From the NCBI RefSeq assembly GCF_040081925.1, contig NZ_JBEBMF010000005.1, positions 62,001-126,000 on the forward strand: a stretch of 64,000 nucleotides of DNA, read 5' to 3'. The notes beneath the pieces are model-generated. The model saw only the letters and a list, made by a program, of their open reading frames with translations. It was not told the DNA's origin and did not search any database. This stretch comes from Mesorhizobium_K quangtriensis (GTDB lineage: Bacteria > Pseudomonadota > Alphaproteobacteria > Rhizobiales > Rhizobiaceae). Of the stretch, positions 62,616-64,000 are shown in pieces (positions within the stretch are counted from its first letter, which is position 1; every line of letters starts with the position of its first letter). The position numbers and the translations under genes are program-made.

Positions 62616-63038
62616 ATGGAATCAAGGAAAGACGCGATTTCGGGGACCTTGCTCGTTGTTCTGAGCGTCGTCACTCTCGGAATCGCGACATTCTTCCTCA
62701 TCGTTCGCCCGCCGATGCTATCTGAGGACATTGCCTATACAGGGGTCGATATAAATACGCTTCCCGAGGCCTTTCACGATTGGCTCCGGATCGTCTTTCG
62801 GACCTGGGGCGGGTTCATTGCAGGTTTGGGCTGCCTGTTGGTTGGAATCGGGGTCTTCCTGCTGACCGGGCGAAGGCGCTGGCTCTATCTCGCCTCGGCC
62901 GCAGGCATCACGCTTGCGTTTGGACGCTTCCTGTTGAGCAATATCGAACTGGGCTCGGACTTCCTTTGGTTGATCGCAGCGGTCTTTTCGTTGGCGCTCT
63001 GCGCGGGGGTCCTGTTGGTCGTTCGGAGCAGTCGATGA
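62616..63038 (+). CDS. Small integral membrane protein, unknown function
   Basis: 140 aa from the ATG at 62616 (MESRKDAISGTLLVVLSVVT); codons before it lack protein character. Four predicted helices: TLLVVLSVVTLGIATFFLIV, GFIAGLGCLLVGIGVFLLTG, LYLASAAGITLAFGRFLLSN, WLIAAVFSLALCAGVLLVVR. No family recognised. The ribosome site is weak. Confidence 0.65.
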   Translation: MESRKDAISGTLLVVLSVVTLGIATFFLIVRPPMLSEDIAYTGVDINTLPEAFHDWLRIVFRTWGGFIAGLGCLLVGIGVFLLTGRRRWLYLASAAGITLAFGRFLLSNIELGSDFLWLIAAVFSLALCAGVLLVVRSSR

Positions 63039-63096
63039 AAGGCAGCGAACCGCGGCGCGTTAGTTTGGCTGGCCGCTTTGACCCGCAGCCTGAGCG

Positions 63097-63127
63097 ACCT
63101 GATGCCGGCGGTCTGCCGGCATCAGGT
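63097..63127. terminator. Perfect 13-bp stem hairpin between convergent genes
   Basis: ACCTGATGCCGGC, 5-nt loop, GCCGGCATCAGGT, in the 99-bp space between the membrane protein stop and the multicopper oxidase stop. Position and symmetry suit a bidirectional terminator; no long T-run is present. Confidence 0.65.
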
Positions 63128-63137
63128 GAGTCATCGT

Positions 63138-64000
63138 CTAGCCGAGGTCCTCATAGGTGACGTAGGCCATCATGCCGGTCGCCATGTGGTAGAGATGGTG
63201 GCAATGCAGCGGCCACGTCCCCGGATTGTTGGCATCGAAGACGATCGTCACCGTACGGCCGGGCGGAATCAGCACCGTATCGCGCAACGCGCCGGACAGC
63301 TTCGCGCCGTTGATGGCAGTCACCTGGAAGTGGTGCCCGTGAAGATGCATCGGATGCGACATCATCGATGCGTTTCGCATGGTGATTTCGATCCGTTGGC
63401 GCCGCCGCGCGCGCAGCTCGTCGCCTCCGTCAATGGCCCAGGCATAGCCTTGCATCTGACCCGTGAGGGTTAGCGTGAAGCGCCGGTCGGGGGGTCGTGA
63501 TACAAGCGGATTAAGTGCGCGCAGACGCTTCTCGAGATCAATGCCCACAATCGGTCCCGCCGTATCGCCGGCAGTGCCGATGCGCTTCACCGTTGATCCG
63601 GCGGTGGCCAGGATCACGCCGGTACGCTCGAGTGCGCCCTCGCGCACGGCGAGAATGGGATAGGCCCCGTCGCCTGCCGGAAGCGGCAGCGTGATGTCGA
63701 GGCGCTGTCCCATGCTGACCGGAAAGCGCGCCTCGATGATCGGTTCGACCTCCTGGCCGTCGACCGCGATCAAAGTCCCCTTGAGCGTCCCTGTATCAAT
63801 GGTGAAGCCCGTCGCGGTCGCGCCGTTGATGATGCGAAGACGGATGCGGCCGCCCTTTTCCACGCGCACGATCTCGGGGTCGTCGAGGGTCCGCTCATTG
63901 GCAAGGTAGGCGTCGTAGTCGATGTCGTTGAGGTCCATGCCGCCCATCTGCATGCCGGGCATCGCCGCCATCGGCATGTTGCCCATGTCGCCGCCGCCCA
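63138..64000 (-). CDS. Multicopper oxidase, copper-resistance type (5' end cut by window edge)
   Basis: C-terminal 287 codons or so of a periplasmic multicopper oxidase; the N-terminus is outside. Methionine-rich stretch GNMPMAAMPGMQMGGMDLND resembles PcoA/CopA oxidases. Type 2/3 copper motif SHPMHLHGHHF and type 1/3 motif WPLHCHHLYHMATGM are intact, with the axial Met. It oxidises Cu(I) to the less toxic Cu(II). Functionally it belongs with the copZ/copA/cueR block though separated by the glucan-lactate module. Confidence 0.92.
   Translation of the reverse strand, partial: GGGDMGNMPMAAMPGMQMGGMDLNDIDYDAYLANERTLDDPEIVRVEKGGRIRLRIINGATATGFTIDTGTLKGTLIAVDGQEVEPIIEARFPVSMGQRLDITLPLPAGDGAYPILAVREGALERTGVILATAGSTVKRIGTAGDTAGPIVGIDLEKRLRALNPLVSRPPDRRFTLTLTGQMQGYAWAIDGGDELRARRRQRIEITMRNASMMSHPMHLHGHHFQVTAINGAKLSGALRDTVLIPPGRTVTIVFDANNPGTWPLHCHHLYHMATGMMAYVTYEDLG

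Overview
The window is GC-rich DNA from an alphaproteobacterium, most likely a sphingomonad or rhizobial relative. The inference rests on the ImuA-ImuB-DnaE2 mutagenesis cassette behind a GTTC-N7-GTTC LexA box, the conjugative-element gene set (DUF1419, DUF3085, DUF7007, ArdC, ParB, Toprim) and the codon bias. Species cannot be named from the sequence. No integrase, transposase, tRNA, rRNA or CRISPR array was recognised. The window looks like accessory DNA (plasmid, ICE or genomic island) made of consecutive functional blocks.

Block 1 (1-4618, minus): imuA, imuB and dnaE2 (cut by the left edge), the SOS translesion mutasome, with a LexA box upstream of imuA. Block 2 (about 4.7-32.9 kb) is a large, apparently antiviral, two-operon locus. 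Leftward runs a tightly overlapping five-gene operon: AddB-like PD-(D/E)XK nuclease, UvrD/AddA-like helicase-nuclease, DUF6361 protein, PLD-family nuclease and SNF2 helicase. Rightward runs a WYL regulator of the BrxR/CapW type, a DUF499 ATPase, a short PglZ protein, a DUF1156 DNA methyltransferase, a 168-aa unknown and a second SNF2 helicase. These are followed by SIR2, a HerA ATPase and a DEDDh exonuclease. The two operons share one divergent intergenic region with a good promoter and several palindromes. The rightward half resembles BREX (type-3-like parts list) but has a DUF499 ATPase and no recognisable brxA, brxB or brxL. The leftward operon is the best candidate here for an undescribed system.

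Block 3 (33.0-48.6 kb, all minus) is backbone of a conjugative or plasmid-like element: a PP-loop (PAPS-reductase-like) protein, ArdC anti-restriction protein, several DUF proteins, ParB, a 1698-aa methylase-helicase and a Toprim protein. They are separated by GC-rich intergenic hairpins, two of which are near-identical 78-bp repeats. Block 4 (48.9-55.3 kb) holds small unknown genes and copper resistance: a DUF305 protein, CopZ, CopA, CueR and a DUF411 protein, with two back-to-back CueR-type operators between copZ and copA. A multicopper oxidase at the right edge (cut) belongs functionally to the same theme.

Block 5 (55.3-63.0 kb) looks like a low-oxygen, carbon-reserve module. Rightward: DUF2934, alpha-glucan phosphorylase, CBS protein, D-lactate-type dehydrogenase and DUF6629 membrane protein. 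Convergent to it: a type II (archaeal-type) GAPDH and an ABC1/UbiB kinase. Each operon head carries a TTAA-N6-TCAA sequence one base away from the FNR/FixK core. Together these suggest glycogen phosphorolysis feeding glycolysis and lactate formation under oxygen limitation; this is inference from gene content.
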